Source: Anaerolineaceae bacterium
Lineage (GTDB): Bacteria; Chloroflexota; Anaerolineae; Anaerolineales; Anaerolineaceae
Direction of reading: 5' to 3'
DNA: 6,909 bases
Assembly: GCA_003532515.1 (NCBI GenBank)
Contig: DOEX01000030.1
Location: forward strand, 1,286 to 8,194
In this document: positions 6,259 through 6,909 of the stretch, piece after piece
How the letters are laid out: every line of letters begins with the position of its first letter
Numbering within the stretch: the first letter of the stretch is position 1
Made by a program: the position numbers and the translations under genes
The notes under the pieces: generated by a model
Told to the model about the DNA's origin: nothing
The model's input: only the letters and a program-made list of their open reading frames with translations
Databases searched by the model: none

Positions 6259-6888
6259 TCATGCTTTCCCCCAGACATTCAGTATGTCTTCGAAGGGGAT
6301 TGGTCCTTCACGCAAAAGCAGCGGTTCTCGCGATTGGCAATCGACAATCGTTGAGGCTTTTCCTCCTGGAAGTTTTCCGCCATCAAGGATCAATGCCACC
6401 CGACCGTTGAGCTGCGCGTAGACTTCCTCAGCCGTAGAGGGGTTTGGACCTCCAGATATATTGGCGCTGGTGACTGCCAGCGGTCCGCTCTGCTGTAGGA
6501 GGCTTAATGTAAATGGATGGTCGGGCATGCGTACAGCCAAACCAGGGTAGGGGCTGAGTGAAGGTGGCAGCCCACCTTTTTTGGGCAGCACCAGTGTTAG
6601 CGGTCCGGGCCAAAAAGCATGCATCAAAGCTAGCACCTCCGGTTTGATTAGGGAAGCCAGGCCACTGAGTTGATCCAGGCTCCCAACCAAAACCGGAATG
6701 GCTTTCTCTTCCGGGCGCTGTTTGGCGGCGAAAATCTTTTGAAGGCTGTTTTCGTTGATCTGCCCTGCCAAACCATAAAGGGTGTCTGTTGGGAAAACGA
6801 TCAACTTTTCTGCTGCTAAAACAGCCAGCGCCAAGGGGATGGCATGGGGGTCATCGATGGGAAGGATTTGGGTTTGAAGTTCGCTCAT
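6259..6888 (-). CDS. tsaC: L-threonylcarbamoyladenylate synthase (TsaC/YwlC, Sua5-YrdC family)
   Basis: Cytosolic enzyme that makes threonylcarbamoyl-AMP from threonine, bicarbonate and ATP. The TsaB-TsaD-TsaE machinery then transfers the group to A37 of ANN-decoding tRNAs (t6A). The 209-residue protein is essentially a single YrdC domain, so it is the short TsaC form without the extra C-terminal Sua5 domain. Visible motifs are PTDTLYGLA (33-41), KQRPEEKAIPVLV (56-68) with the basic residues Lys56, Arg58 and Lys62, FWPGPLTLVL (92-101), GLAVRMPDHP (116-125), AVTSANISGGPNPST (138-152), GGKASTIVD (175-183) and LREGPI (192-197). The ATG at 6888 is the only sensible start, because an in-frame TGA lies three codons upstream (6895-6897). 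The ribosome binding site is weak (GAG, five bases before ATG). The gene converges on the DUF4349 gene; whatever lies upstream is outside the window. Confidence 0.95.
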   Translation of the reverse strand: MSELQTQILPIDDPHAIPLALAVLAAEKLIVFPTDTLYGLAGQINENSLQKIFAAKQRPEEKAIPVLVGSLDQLSGLASLIKPEVLALMHAFWPGPLTLVLPKKGGLPPSLSPYPGLAVRMPDHPFTLSLLQQSGPLAVTSANISGGPNPSTAEEVYAQLNGRVALILDGGKLPGGKASTIVDCQSREPLLLREGPIPFEDILNVWGKA

Positions 6889-6909
6889 TTCAACTCAATT
6901 CTAACCATC

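Noticed and set aside
6154..6421. Small plus-strand open frames at the 3' end of tsaC
   Set aside because: They run antisense into the well-supported tsaC gene, lack ribosome binding sites and show no motif.
1..6909. CRISPR array, transposon, prophage or defence system
   Set aside because: No spaced direct repeats, terminal inverted repeats, transposase, integrase, nuclease or helicase genes are visible; all five genes belong to housekeeping or envelope families.

Overview
The window looks like an ordinary chromosomal stretch from an anaerobic Chloroflexota bacterium, probably class Anaerolineae. This rests on the short-type MetH reactivation domain (RYSWGYPALP, LVPEQSTAA), the pairing of DUF3048 and DUF4349 lipoproteins, and a Thr/Pro-rich lipoprotein spacer, all recalled as common in that group. 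The assignment is an inference of moderate confidence. I see no phage genes, transposase, CRISPR array, tRNA or rRNA.

Layout. The left edge cuts into metH, the cobalamin-dependent methionine synthase, which runs on the + strand to 2657. It lacks only part of its N-terminal homocysteine-binding domain. A 302-bp non-coding gap (2658-2959) follows; its right half holds interlocked inverted repeats just before the next ribosome binding site. Next comes a + strand envelope cluster: a YerB-like DUF3048 lipoprotein (2960-4216), a calcineurin-type metallophosphoesterase starting two bases after that stop codon (4218-4943), and a DUF4349 lipoprotein with a C-terminal membrane helix (5037-5987). The DUF4349 gene appears to have its own ECF-sigma-type promoter at 4977-5001 and ends at a strong intrinsic terminator (6009-6038). 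The convergent minus-strand gene (6259-6888) is tsaC/ywlC, which makes the threonylcarbamoyl-adenylate used for tRNA t6A; it has its own candidate terminator at 6126-6151.

How the genes relate. metH (methionine and folate cycle) and tsaC (tRNA modification) are housekeeping genes with no evident link to the middle cluster. The DUF3048 and phosphoesterase genes are almost certainly co-transcribed and probably translationally coupled. The DUF4349 gene may join them by read-through but seems separately inducible, possibly by envelope stress. No new multi-gene system can be claimed. The points most worth checking are the ECF-like promoter, the leader with pseudoknot-like pairing before the DUF3048 gene, and divergence at AdoMet-site positions in the MetH reactivation domain.
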